DNA of 64,000 bases from CAUYUA01 sp963575675 (GTDB lineage: Bacteria > Pseudomonadota > Alphaproteobacteria > Azospirillales > Azospirillaceae), in contig CAUYUA010000283.1 of the NCBI GenBank assembly GCA_963575675.1, forward strand, positions 15,700 to 79,699, read 5' to 3'. The translations under genes and the position numbers were made by a program. Numbering within the stretch: position 1 is the first letter of the stretch; every line of letters starts with the position of its first letter. This document shows positions 46,438 to 54,859 of the stretch, piece by piece. The notes beneath the pieces were generated by a model. The model searched no databases. It was given only the letters and a program-made list of their open reading frames with translations, and had not been told where the DNA came from.

Positions 46438-47493
46438 TAAGTTGGAAGGCCATAAACGCTCTCCGGCGGTCATTTGAAAAGCGTCGAACACGGCGTCGGT
46501 TAAATTGGCTTCCGATAAATTGGCGCGCCTCATGTTCACGCCGCGTAACTGAGCTTTTTCCAAATTGACCTTGGATAAATCAATGTAACTCAGATCGCTG
46601 AGATTAAGCTGAACGCCTGTCCATTTTCCTCCCATCACATGGCAGCGTCGCAAGCGGGCTCCGGCGAGGTTGGCTCCGGAGATATCAATTGCAGGAATTT
46701 TGACGGAGTCAAGATCGAGTCGCGCGCCAGTGTTTCCGTGGCTTTCGATCCAAGTTTGGTGGCTGTGAACGGCGGCGCGAAAGTCATCCGGAGAAATCGA
46801 GGAGAGCGTGGCTTCGATGATCCCGAGATTCGAGAGATCGGTGGTGTTGCACTTGCTGATGGTGACGCGGTCAATTCGCGCGTTGGTGAGGACGGTCTTG
46901 GTGAGGTTGGCTCCGGTGAGGTCTACGCCGACTAATGTGGCTTGAGACATGTCCGCGCCGGTGAGGTCGGCTTCGATCATGTCGGCTCCGGAGAAGTCGC
47001 AACCGGAAAGTTTGGCTTGGCAGAGTATGGCGGAGGTCAGGTTGGCCTCTGTCATGATAGTGTTTCCACTGCGAAGATCGTCTGTTTTGTTTGTGTCGCC
47101 GTCTTGGTTCCACAACTTTCCCGATCGCAAGTCGGCTCCGCGAAGGACGGCTCCCGAGAGCGAGGCTCGGTGGAGATTGGCGCCGCGTAGGTCTGTTCCG
47201 GTGAGGTTGGCTTCCATGAGATCGGCGCCTTCCAGATCGGCGTTGAACAAGCTGGCGTAGGAGAGATCGGCGTTGCGGAGGTTGGATTTGGAAAGATTGG
47301 CGCCGGAGAGGTTGGCTCTGGAGAAGTTCACGCCTTTAAGCGGTAGGCCGGAAAGATCGCGAAAGGCCAATTCAGCGCGTCTTCCTCCTTTATTGTGCAG
47401 CCAGCGTTGATGAAGTTCGATCTCTTTTTTGATTTCGAGTATTTCTTCCGCTGTGCGGTGTTGCGCTCTATCGGCTGCGGTGTTTTCGTTCAT
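46438..47493 (-). pseudogene. Pentapeptide-repeat protein gene, 5' part (truncated by IS insertion)
   Basis: From the ATG at 47493, 352 codons of the original gene remain, with pentapeptide repeats (ANLSGANLSKSNLRNADLSY, GADLMEANLTGTDLRGANLH) forming a right-handed beta-helix in about residues 45-340. A short helical lead EEILEIKKEIELHQRWLH precedes them. The current reading continues past the IS end to a stop at 46396, giving 365 residues with a foreign tail (PMTTTHRPTF). Pentapeptide proteins can mimic DNA or act as scaffolds; no role is known here. Confidence 0.88.
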
Positions 47494-47839
47494 GGGGGAA
47501 CCTGTTTTCTCTGAAGAACGGCCCGCGTTCGTTTTGGTTAGAGTTGGTCGCGACGGGGGGACGTCATTTCATCGCGTGAATCCGCTCGATTTGACCGGCA
47601 ACCTCATGAGACGTGAGGCGCCACCGTCATGGAGTGGGTTAAGGTTTCTCCATGAGTTTCTTGACTAATAGTGTTGCTCTTGAGGCTTTTCTGCAACCAT
47701 TCTTTTTTTGATTGGTGAGAATCGGGGAAAAAATCGCGCATTTTAGGAATTTGCGTTAACGAACGGAGAAAAACGATACATTTTAAATAAAAAAATAGTC
47801 GGGTCCAGGGAGTGTGTTCCCGGACCCTTTCAGTTTTAT
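47494..47839. terminator. Intergenic region with GGTCCAGG hairpin (47800-47828)
   Basis: No gene is supported in this 346-bp gap. GGGTCCAGGGA and TTCCCGGACCC (47800-47828) form a stem right after the small minus-strand gene that ends at 47840. A poly-A run lies on the plus strand before it, so on the minus strand a T-run follows, as in an intrinsic terminator. The pentapeptide-gene promoter should be near 47494-47600. Confidence 0.6.
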
Positions 47840-48145
47840 TTAGATCAAACGAAGGTCCGGAGTTTGTCCTGGAGCCGGGCAAAGAATTTGTATTCCCGCT
47901 TCTAAAGTTTCCAATATCTTGTCGCTGACAACGCCTCCAGACATTTGCGCTTGGATGCGGGCGAAGGCTATCTTCACCAGAACATCGTCAATGTTTATGG
48001 CGCGAGCGTTGGCGATTTGGTCTTCGAGAGCGCCCAAATGGTGGTCAAGAGCGCTCCATTCAGGAGAATCGTCGTTGAAGTCCTCTGCGAGCTGTTTGCG
48101 CAGAGACAGAAACTCTTGAAATTTTGATCGCAGAGAACTCGACAC
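47840..48145 (-). CDS. Small helical protein of unknown function (101 aa)
   Basis: The start is set at a GTG at 48145 because AAGGAGATAACC lies just before it. The 101-residue product has two charged helical segments (SLRKQLAEDFNDD, HHLGALEDQIANARA) and a C-terminus with LETLEAGIQILCPAPG. There is no signal peptide or membrane segment. It lies downstream of tyrC on the same strand. I do not recognise the family. Confidence 0.65.
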   Translation of the reverse strand: MSSSLRSKFQEFLSLRKQLAEDFNDDSPEWSALDHHLGALEDQIANARAINIDDVLVKIAFARIQAQMSGGVVSDKILETLEAGIQILCPAPGQTPDLRLI

Positions 48146-48254
48146 GGTTATCTCCTTCTGTGGCGTTTCGGAGTGCGCAAGACGCGCGATGGAACGCAAT
48201 TTAAGGAGAATCTATGGTCGATCTATGAGGACTCGGACCGAAAAAGGACAGGCC

Positions 48255-49145
48255 TCAAGCTTGCCGCGCATTGATGATGCCTCGGCGAATGGCGCGAGTG
48301 CGGGCGAATCGGTCTTCCAAAACGTCTCCTTCGCCCCAACGAATGGCGCGTTGCAGAGCAGTGAGGTCTTCGGTGAAGCGTTGGATGATTTCCAGCACGG
48401 CCTCGCGATTGTTTAGGAATATGTCGCGCCACATCACCGGGTCGGAGGAGGCGATTCGGGTGAAGTCGCGAAATCCCCCGGCGGAAAACTTAATGACTTC
48501 GGATTGCGTGTCGGCTTCCAAATCCACGGCGGTGCCGACGATGGTGTAGGCGATGAGGTGCGGTAGGTGAGAGGTAATGGCCAGGACGCGGTCATGGTGA
48601 CTCGCTTCCATGATCTCGACGTTGGAGCCGCAACGCCGCCACAGTTCGGCGATTTTGTCGACCGCGTCTGAGTTGGTTCCGGGAGGAGGGGTGAGGATGC
48701 ACCAGCGGTTTTCGAACAATTCGGGAAAGCCGGCTTCTGGGCCTGAATGCTCGGTTCCGGCGACGGGGTGTCCGGGCACGAGATGGACGCCGTCGGCGAG
48801 ATGTGGTCCGACGTCGCGGAGCACGGCTTGTTTGACGGAGCCGACGTCGGTGACGATGGCTCCGGGTTTCAGATGAGGCCCGATTGCGGCGGCGATTGCG
48901 GCGTAGGTTCCGACGGGAGAGGCGAGAACCACAAGATCGGCGTCGTTGACGGCGGCGACGGAGTCGGTGGTTGCGTGGTCGACGACGCCTAATTCTAGGG
49001 CTTTGGCGCAGGTGGCTTCCGTGCGTGCGGAGCAGATGATGGAGCGGACCAGACCATCGCGACGGGCGACTCGCGCCAGGGAGGAGCCGATCAAGCCGAC
49101 GCCGATCAAAGCCATGCGGTCAAACAAGGGAAGCGCGGCGTTCAT
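48255..49145 (-). CDS. tyrC: Prephenate/arogenate dehydrogenase family protein
   Basis: This enzyme of tyrosine synthesis oxidatively decarboxylates prephenate or arogenate. The 296-residue product has an NAD site MALIGVGLIGSSLARVARRD near residues 11-30, VTDVGSVKQAVL near 98-109, the active-site PGHPVAGTEHSGPEA near 124-138 and SHLPHLIAYT near 192-201. The hisC and chorismate mutase genes lie upstream on the same strand, as in many alphaproteobacteria. A strong 89-bp hairpin lies between it and hisC. The symbol reflects this family; which substrate is preferred cannot be told. Confidence 0.9.
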   Translation of the reverse strand: MNAALPLFDRMALIGVGLIGSSLARVARRDGLVRSIICSARTEATCAKALELGVVDHATTDSVAAVNDADLVVLASPVGTYAAIAAAIGPHLKPGAIVTDVGSVKQAVLRDVGPHLADGVHLVPGHPVAGTEHSGPEAGFPELFENRWCILTPPPGTNSDAVDKIAELWRRCGSNVEIMEASHHDRVLAITSHLPHLIAYTIVGTAVDLEADTQSEVIKFSAGGFRDFTRIASSDPVMWRDIFLNNREAVLEIIQRFTEDLTALQRAIRWGEGDVLEDRFARTRAIRRGIINARQA

Positions 49146-49211
49146 GAGAATTCCACCTATGACAATGAGAAACCGATTTTAGGTTCACATTCTGAGTTCA
49201 TCTATAGAAAG

Positions 49212-49300
49212 AATTAAAAAATCAGAAGGGTTCAAGGGCTGTGCTCCCAGTCGCCCGAGTGACTGAGAGCACAGCTCCTGGACCCTTCTGATTTTTAATT
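49212..49300. terminator. Long hairpin (89 bp) between hisC and tyrC
   Basis: AATTAAAAATCAGAAGGGT (49212-49230) pairs exactly with 49282-49300. The interior TTCAAGGGCTGTGCTC and GAGCACAGCTCCTGGA also pairs, with one or two mismatches. It is a compact member of the long palindrome family. It could end hisC transcription or attenuate read-through into tyrC. Confidence 0.8.
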
Positions 49301-49332
49301 TTCTTATTTCTCTATTAAAGAACTCTAAGGAA

Positions 49333-50427
49333 CTAAAGAACTCTAAGGAACTCCGCCAGCGCGGAGACTACGGCGCGCATTTCTTCTTCGCGACCGATGC
49401 TGACGCGCAGGCAGTCGGGCAAGCCGTAGCTGTTCATCTGGCGCACCAATATTCCCCGTTTTTTCAAGAACTGTCGCGCCGTCTCGGATTGCGCTTTTTC
49501 TCCACTTTGCTCGGCGAACGAGATCAAGACAAAATTCGCCACGCTCGGGTGAACGATCAATCCCAGAGCCCGAACCTCTTGCGAGAACCATTCGCGCCAT
49601 TTTTCGTTGTGCGCGCGCGAGGCGGCGAGAAACTCGACGTCTTCTAACGCAGCGGCTCCGGCGGCTTGCGCCGGCAGGCCGACATTGAAGGGGCCGCGCA
49701 CGCGGTTGAGCACTTCGGTGATTCCCGACGGGCCATAAGCCCACCCGAGTCGCAAACCGCCCATAGCGTAAATTTTAGAGAATGTGCGGGTCATCACCAC
49801 GTTTTCGGCGCGGCGCACCAGGGCGATTCCGGCTTCGTAATCCGATCGAGAGACATATTCGGCGTAAGCGGCGTCGAGCACCAGCACGACGTCTGTGGGC
49901 AGCTCGGCGTGGAGGCGGTCGATTTCGGCGGCGGGGAGATAGCTTCCGGTGGGATTATTGGGATTGGCGATGAAAACCATGCGGGTGCGTGGCGTGACGC
50001 GCTCCAGCAGGGCGTCGACATTGGTGGTGAGGTTTTTTTCCGGCGCGGCGACGGGGGTTGCGCCAACCGATTGGGCGGCGATGGGATAGACCAGGAAGCC
50101 GTGGGCGGAGTGTAAGATTTCGTCTCCCGGCCCGGCGTAGGCGCGCGTCAGCAGAACCAGGATGTCGTCGGAGCCGTTGCCGCATACGATTTGATCCGGC
50201 TCCAGTCCATAGAGTCGGGCAATGGTGTGGCGCAACAGAGTGGAGCCGCCGTCAGGGTAACGGTGGAGATCCTGGCCGATGTGTCGGTAGGCGGCGGTTG
50301 CGCGCGGCGATGGGCCAAGCGCGCCTTCATTAGAGGCCAGGCGTATCTGTCGAGCGGCGCCTTCGGCATGAGCTTCGCCGCCGACATAAGGAGAGATGTC
50401 CATAATTCCCGGACGCGGAACCGGCAT
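49333..50427 (-). CDS. hisC: Histidinol-phosphate aminotransferase
   Basis: This fold-I PLP aminotransferase has 364 residues and starts with PRPGIMDISPYVGG, typical of HisC. It has RLASNEGALGPSPRA, the FIANPNNPTGSYLP motif near residues 152-165, LDAAYAEYV near 184-192 and the PLP lysine in TRTFSKIYAMGGLRLGWAYG near 214-233. HisC makes histidinol phosphate; in this context the same enzyme may also transaminate aromatic keto acids. Its neighbours are the chorismate mutase (upstream) and tyrC (downstream). Confidence 0.93.
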   Translation of the reverse strand: MPVPRPGIMDISPYVGGEAHAEGAARQIRLASNEGALGPSPRATAAYRHIGQDLHRYPDGGSTLLRHTIARLYGLEPDQIVCGNGSDDILVLLTRAYAGPGDEILHSAHGFLVYPIAAQSVGATPVAAPEKNLTTNVDALLERVTPRTRMVFIANPNNPTGSYLPAAEIDRLHAELPTDVVLVLDAAYAEYVSRSDYEAGIALVRRAENVVMTRTFSKIYAMGGLRLGWAYGPSGITEVLNRVRGPFNVGLPAQAAGAAALEDVEFLAASRAHNEKWREWFSQEVRALGLIVHPSVANFVLISFAEQSGEKAQSETARQFLKKRGILVRQMNSYGLPDCLRVSIGREEEMRAVVSALAEFLRVL

Positions 50428-50573
50428 GATCTCGGCTTTCTTGTTCTAAAGTCTTTCGCAACGTAAACAGAGTCTTTCACAACGTAAACAGAGAGGGCAA
50501 ACAGAGGGAGTGAACAGAGGAGGAGGTCTCGCTCAAGCGCCGCATAAAGACGTTTGTCGACGCGCTTAAGAAT

Positions 50574-51461
50574 TTATTTTTTGAAGTCCGGAGAAAGCGC
50601 CAGAGGCGCGGCGTATCCTCCGATGGTGTTTATGCGAATGAGGTGATCTCCGAGCCGTGCGGCGAGTCGGACGAGTCGCTCATCTTGAGTGGAGACAAAA
50701 TCGGTGATTTCGACCAGATGCAGCGACCCGCCGGCAGCGCCCATATCCCAGGAGCAGAAATGAGCCGGGAACAAATTGACGGCTTCGATGGCGTCTTTCA
50801 GTCGTCCTCGGCTGAGATCGCAATCCATCTCGATTCGAATCATTGTCCGATCATCGCCGGTGGGGGCTTGCGGCAACAGTGCGACGGCCAAGGCGTCGCG
50901 GGCGTCTCCACGACTGTTTCCGCGCGCGCCGAACGGCAAGCGCGCGACGATATGCGGCGTTCGACTGTCGCTTCCCGCCAGGAATCGCCACCATGGATCG
51001 GTGTCGTCGTCGGCGGGGTATGGGACGACTCCGACTTGAGCCGCGCCTTCGGTGACGGCGCGCAAGACGGCCATCGTGCTGTTGACGGCGGTCATCGGCG
51101 CTCCGCTGCCGAAGTGGTCTCGGGCGACGTCCCAAAATCCACGGCGTTCTTCGGGGGCGAAGACCGCGACAGCAAAGGGACCTTGCAGGCGCGTTAATCC
51201 GGAGATCATCTCGCGCCACATGCGGACCAGAACGCCGAGCGGAAAGTGTCCGGAGTGTCGAGCGACAAGCCGACGAAGAATAAGCGCTTCGCGATCCGGG
51301 CGCAGCAAGGTTCGATCGCGGTTTTTGATTGCGCCGATTTGTTCGACGATCAAAGTCCGCTCCATGAGGAGGTCATGCAGCGCGTCATCGATTCGATCGA
51401 TCTCGTTGCGGAGAGCTTCGAGATGTGAGGAGTCGGCGAGGTTTGAGCTGTTGGGAGACAT
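50574..51461 (-). CDS. Chorismate mutase with C-terminal regulatory-like domain
   Basis: The first 90 residues are an AroQ-type chorismate mutase (LRNEIDRIDDALHDLLMERT then RPDREALILRRLVA), converting chorismate to prephenate. Residues about 100-295 resemble a prephenate-dehydratase-like or ACT-containing region (VAVFAPEERRGFWDVARDHF, VGVVPYPADDDTDPW), but the dehydratase catalytic TRF motif is not visible, so only mutase activity is assigned. The start is ambiguous: ATG at 51461 or a GTG at 51491. metX is divergent. Confidence 0.88.
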   Translation of the reverse strand: MSPNSSNLADSSHLEALRNEIDRIDDALHDLLMERTLIVEQIGAIKNRDRTLLRPDREALILRRLVARHSGHFPLGVLVRMWREMISGLTRLQGPFAVAVFAPEERRGFWDVARDHFGSGAPMTAVNSTMAVLRAVTEGAAQVGVVPYPADDDTDPWWRFLAGSDSRTPHIVARLPFGARGNSRGDARDALAVALLPQAPTGDDRTMIRIEMDCDLSRGRLKDAIEAVNLFPAHFCSWDMGAAGGSLHLVEITDFVSTQDERLVRLAARLGDHLIRINTIGGYAAPLALSPDFKK

Positions 51462-51600
51462 GGGCGCAGGAACCGTGAATGCCGGAGCCACTCAGTAGTA
51501 GTCTGCAATTCTGTTAAAATCAAAGAAAACATTGACACCTGAGAGGCTTGATCTCTAGCTGTTTCGAAGTGCTCCCGCGTTTGAGGCTGTTTCGCCTGCC

Positions 51601-52866
51601 ATGACAGTGCTTTCATCGGCCCCGTCGGCGCCGTCCGGCGTTGAGTCCGGTCCCGCCCTCGCTCCTGCCCTCGCTCCTGCCTCCCTTGCGTCGTCCGGGC
51701 CTGTTTTGCCTGGCCGCAGGGTTGTTCTTGGCCTCGATTCGCCGATGCCGCTTGACTGCGGCGTCAATTTGGGCGGATTCACGCTCGCCTATCAGACGCA
51801 CGGCGTTTTGAACGCGGATCGCAGCAATGCGGTTTTGGTGTGTCACGCTTTGACGGGCGATCAGTATGTGCTCGATCGCCACCCCATCACGGGCAAGTCG
51901 GGATGGTGGGAGAATATGGTTGGGCCAGGGAAGCCCGTCGACACGGATCGCTATTTCGTCATCTGCTCCAATGTGATCGGTGGGTGTATGGGCTCCACCG
52001 GCCCGAAGGAGATCAATCCGCATACGGGGAGGCCGTGGGGATTGAGCTTTCCGGTGATTACTATTGCGGACATGGTGCGCGCGCAGAAGCTGTTGGTTGA
52101 GTATTTGGGAATTTCTCAGCTTTTTTGCGTGATTGGCGGCTCGATGGGCGGCATGCAGGCTCTGCAATGGGCTGCGAGTTATCCTGAGTGCGTATTTTCT
52201 GCGATTCCGGTTGCGGCGACGGCGCGTCATTCCGCTCAGAACATCGCGTTCGGAGAAGTTGGGCGACAGGCGATTATGGCCGATCCTGATTGGTGCGGTG
52301 GAGATTATGTTTTGCATGGCAAGCGACCGCATCGTGGTTTGGCGGTTGCGCGCATGGCGGCTCATATTACTTATTTGTCGGAAACGGCGTTGCATCGCAA
52401 GTTTGGCCGCACGCTTCAAGATCGCTCGACTGTCACCTATGGCTTTGACGCGGATTTCCAGGTTGAAAGCTATCTCCGGCATCAGGGCATTACGTTTGTC
52501 GATAGATTTGACGCCAATTCTTATCTCTACATCACTCGGGCAATGGATTATTTCGATTTGGCGGCGGAGCATGGCGGGATTTTGGCCAATGCGTTTCGGT
52601 ATAGGGGAGGCCCGCCGCCTGTTCGGTTTTGCTTGGTGAGTTTCAGCAGCGATTGGTTGTTTCCGACTCGGGAATCGCGTTCGGTGGTGCATGCGTTGAA
52701 TGCGGTGGCGGCGAACGTCAGTTTTGTGGAGATTGAAACCGACAAGGGGCACGATGCGTTTTTGTTGGATGAGCCCAAATTCTATGCGGTGATTCGAGGC
52801 TTTTTGGATGGATGCGCGGAGCATCGCGGACTTGTCGAGCGTCGCGGACTTGTCGAGCGTCGTTGA
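51601..52866 (+). CDS. metX: Homoserine O-acetyltransferase
   Basis: MetX acetylates homoserine in methionine synthesis. The 421-residue alpha/beta hydrolase has the ALTGDQYV segment, the nucleophile in [13 protein letters not shown] near residues 178-190, WLFPTRESR near 354-362 and the catalytic His in [12 protein letters not shown] near 380-391. The N-terminus has a Pro/Ala/Ser-rich lead ([13 protein letters not shown]). The C-terminus has a tandem 18-bp duplication giving [12 protein letters not shown]. metW, usually the next gene, is not present. Confidence 0.94.
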   Translation: MTVLSSAPSAPSGVESGPALAPALAPASLASSGPVLPGRRVVLGLDSPMPLDCGVNLGGFTLAYQTHGVLNADRSNAVLVCHALTGDQYVLDRHPITGKSGWWENMVGPGKPVDTDRYFVICSNVIGGCMGSTGPKEINPHTGRPWGLSFPVITIADMVRAQKLLVEYLGISQLFCVIGGSMGGMQALQWAASYPECVFSAIPVAATARHSAQNIAFGEVGRQAIMADPDWCGGDYVLHGKRPHRGLAVARMAAHITYLSETALHRKFGRTLQDRSTVTYGFDADFQVESYLRHQGITFVDRFDANSYLYITRAMDYFDLAAEHGGILANAFRYRGGPPPVRFCLVSFSSDWLFPTRESRSVVHALNAVAANVSFVEIETDKGHDAFLLDEPKFYAVIRGFLDGCAEHRGLVERRGLVERR

Positions 52867-53269
52867 GCGACGAAGAAAGAAAAGCGGCGGTTGAAACGAG
52901 AAGGGGCTGTGTTTCTGGTCGCTCAGGCCCCAGTCGCTCCGGCCAAGGAACGAAAGCTTCCCTTATTTGCGAAGCGATCTTCCTTTGGAAGCATTGATAT
53001 TCTTTCCGGACAGGTTCTGAGTCCAAGCGACTCCGGAAGAACAGTTCCTGTATAAAGCCGTTGCTCTGAATCCCAGGATGAGCCTTTAAATTTTGTAAAG
53101 AAAAATCCACACGCCTATTTCGTCCATCGGAAACATGCTACAATAAATTTCGGCGTAAAATGGATTATTCCTGATCAGCGCGCTCTCTTTCTGTAAAAAG
53201 CATTTTACCAAATCTATTCGTCACAAACAAAATCAAAAAAACCAGCCCCTAAAAGCTTGTTCGGAGAAT
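52867..53269. repeat. Intergenic region with palindromic-family remnants
   Basis: Positions about 52895-53020 contain GGGGCTGTGTTTCTGGTCGCTC, AGCTTCCCTTATTTGCGAAGCG and GCATTGATATTCTTTCC, which are parts of the long palindrome and AAACATTGATATT families. No gene is seen where metW would be expected. The right end is AT-rich and likely holds the promoter of the next gene. Confidence 0.5.
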
Positions 53270-53788
53270 ATGTGTGATATGACGCGAACCTACACGCGAA
53301 AAGAAGTCTCTGTCCTCTTGACGGCTCTTGAACGACAAGCGCGCGAAGCCGCGACGCTGGCCACCACGGCGGAACACGAAGCCAGCAAACATAGTTTTGC
53401 TGCTTACCAAGCCTTTCGCGACAAAGTTGGTGAATTCCAAGCTTTGGTGATCTTGATCGAAGGCCGATTGCGCAATTTAGTCGACTCCCATAAAGGGGAT
53501 GACTTGCGCGAACAATTCGAGCGTTTGGATACGTTGATGCTGTCGCTGTTGGTGCGCGCCAGCATGCGATTCTTCTTTGTTTTGTCCGCCAACCCGATCA
53601 TGCCTCTGGGAGCGCGCGAGATTTTTATGTCGGAACTGCGCAGCCTACACGATGCACGCGATAAATTGTCTCGCCCAGAGTACGCTGGAAAAATCAGCAC
53701 GGAACTTTCCAATGATCTCGATATGGCCGAGACTATTTTGGAGGAAATCATCGAAAAAGCTCCGAACCTTTTGAGCTTCGGGCGATAA
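53270..53788 (+). CDS. Protein of unknown function, mostly helical (172 aa)
   Basis: The 172-residue product is helical, with an N-terminal segment rich in Arg/Glu/Ala (ERQAREAATLATTAEHEAS), a hydrophobic stretch SLLVRASMRFFFVLSANPIM near residues 86-105 and a charged C-terminal helix (MAETILEEIIEKAPN). I recognise no family. Two starts are possible: ATG at 53270 (chosen) and ATG at 53279, which is better spaced from GGAGA. It lies 59 bp upstream of crcB. Confidence 0.65.
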   Translation: MCDMTRTYTRKEVSVLLTALERQAREAATLATTAEHEASKHSFAAYQAFRDKVGEFQALVILIEGRLRNLVDSHKGDDLREQFERLDTLMLSLLVRASMRFFFVLSANPIMPLGAREIFMSELRSLHDARDKLSRPEYAGKISTELSNDLDMAETILEEIIEKAPNLLSFGR

Positions 53789-53847
53789 CTTATCCTGGAG
53801 CCAAAGAGCTTCTTTGACAGAAAAAGATTCCATCGAGATATTTGCAC

Positions 53848-54252
53848 ATGCGATCTTCTTTTCTTGTGGCGACCGGGGGCGGCCTCGGCAGCGTTCTTCG
53901 TTATTGGATATCCAACTGGACGCACGAGCTTAACGTCACATCCATGATGTTTGGGCTGGTTGATGAGAAATTTCCCATCGGAACTTTAGTCGTCAATGTT
54001 TTTGGATCTTTTATAATCGGTCTCGTCGCATTCTGGCCGCGAAGCCCTGGAGACGCCGATGTGCGGCTTTTCTTTATGGTTGGAATTTGCGGCGGATTCA
54101 CGACATTTTCCAGCTTCAGTCTACAAAACTTGATGTTGCTTCATCAGGGACATCTAAAACTAGCAGCGCTCAACATAGGAGCGTCGGTAATTTTGTGTTT
54201 ATTGGCGGTGTTCTTGGGATATTTGGTTGCGGCGCCGTTTCATGCGCGTTAA
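53848..54252 (+). CDS. crcB: Fluoride efflux channel CrcB/Fluc, copy 1
   Basis: CrcB (Fluc) is a four-helix membrane protein that dimerises in antiparallel fashion into a fluoride channel. The 134-residue product has GGGLGSVLRYWISNW near residues 9-23, GTLVVNVFGSFIIGLVAF near 49-66 (the conserved TLxVNxxGSFxxG) and ICGGFTTFSSFSLQN near 79-93. A second crcB follows 15 bp later. Tandem pairs often make heterodimers. No fluoride riboswitch was found upstream. Confidence 0.92.
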   Translation: MRSSFLVATGGGLGSVLRYWISNWTHELNVTSMMFGLVDEKFPIGTLVVNVFGSFIIGLVAFWPRSPGDADVRLFFMVGICGGFTTFSSFSLQNLMLLHQGHLKLAALNIGASVILCLLAVFLGYLVAAPFHAR

Positions 54253-54267
54253 GGAAAGCGATAAGAA

Positions 54268-54663
54268 ATGATCGAACTTTGGCACGCGACGCTGATTGGA
54301 GTCGGCGGCGCTTTGGGCAGCGTCGGGCGTTATTGGATTTCGATTTTAACCCATGATTTGGAAATAGAATTTTCTCCGCTGGAGTTTTTATCGTCACAAT
54401 TTCCGTGGGGAACCGTTCTGGTCAATGCGATTGGGTCTTTTATTATTGGATTTTTTGCGCATTTTCCTTTGAATGATTTTACATCGGAAATGAAACTATT
54501 TTTTATGATAGGGTTTTGCGGCGGATTTACGACGTTTTCGAGTTTCAGCCTACAAACAGTCGTGTTGTTGCAACAAGAGGAGCATTGGGCGGCGGTGTTT
54601 AATGTTGGATTTTCTGTAGCGCTCTGTATGTTGTTTACGGCGTTGGGATGGATATTGGCGTAA
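54268..54663 (+). CDS. crcB: Fluoride efflux channel CrcB/Fluc, copy 2
   Basis: This 131-residue copy has GGALGSVGRYWISILTHD near residues 12-29, GTVLVNAIGSFIIGFFAH near 50-67 and FCGGFTTFSSFSLQTVVLLQ near 82-101. It starts 15 bp after the first copy, with AAGGAAAGCGA before its ATG. The two differ enough in the N-terminal helices to suggest functional asymmetry, as in heterodimeric Fluc channels. A palindromic-repeat remnant follows. Confidence 0.92.
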   Translation: MIELWHATLIGVGGALGSVGRYWISILTHDLEIEFSPLEFLSSQFPWGTVLVNAIGSFIIGFFAHFPLNDFTSEMKLFFMIGFCGGFTTFSSFSLQTVVLLQQEEHWAAVFNVGFSVALCMLFTALGWILA

Positions 54664-54716
54664 TGTCGATGAGCCGAGCGATTAACACACACGCCTTAAT
54701 TTTTGCATAAAAACGG

Positions 54717-54833
54717 AAAGCCTTCCTTATTCGCGAAGCGATTTTCTTCTGGACCTGTTGAAGTTTCTGGAACGACCAAAGGCCGAAGGCAAACAGCTCC
54801 AGTGAGGGAGATTTCGCTTCCCTTTTATGATCT
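54717..54833. repeat. Palindromic-family remnant before mutM
   Basis: TTCCTTATTCGCGAAGCG near 54723 and CTTCCCTTTTATGATCTC near 54813 are diverged arms of the long palindrome family, with CCGAAGGCAAACAG between. The element ends about 27 bp before the mutM start and is the only structure I see in this gap. Confidence 0.45.
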
Positions 54834-54859
54834 CTCGAATTCAATCTCAGGAAAACATT

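Noticed and set aside
51492..51600. Possible SAM-II riboswitch before metX
   Set aside because: The region is the divergent promoter gap and lacks the conserved pseudoknot sequence of SAM-II.
51613..52824. Minus-strand frame of 403 aa opposite metX
   Set aside because: Antisense to a complete metX; composition (Arg/Ile/Ala-rich) is that of a reverse frame.
53789..53847. Fluoride riboswitch before crcB
   Set aside because: The stretch is only 59 bp and does not show the conserved motifs of the crcB RNA.
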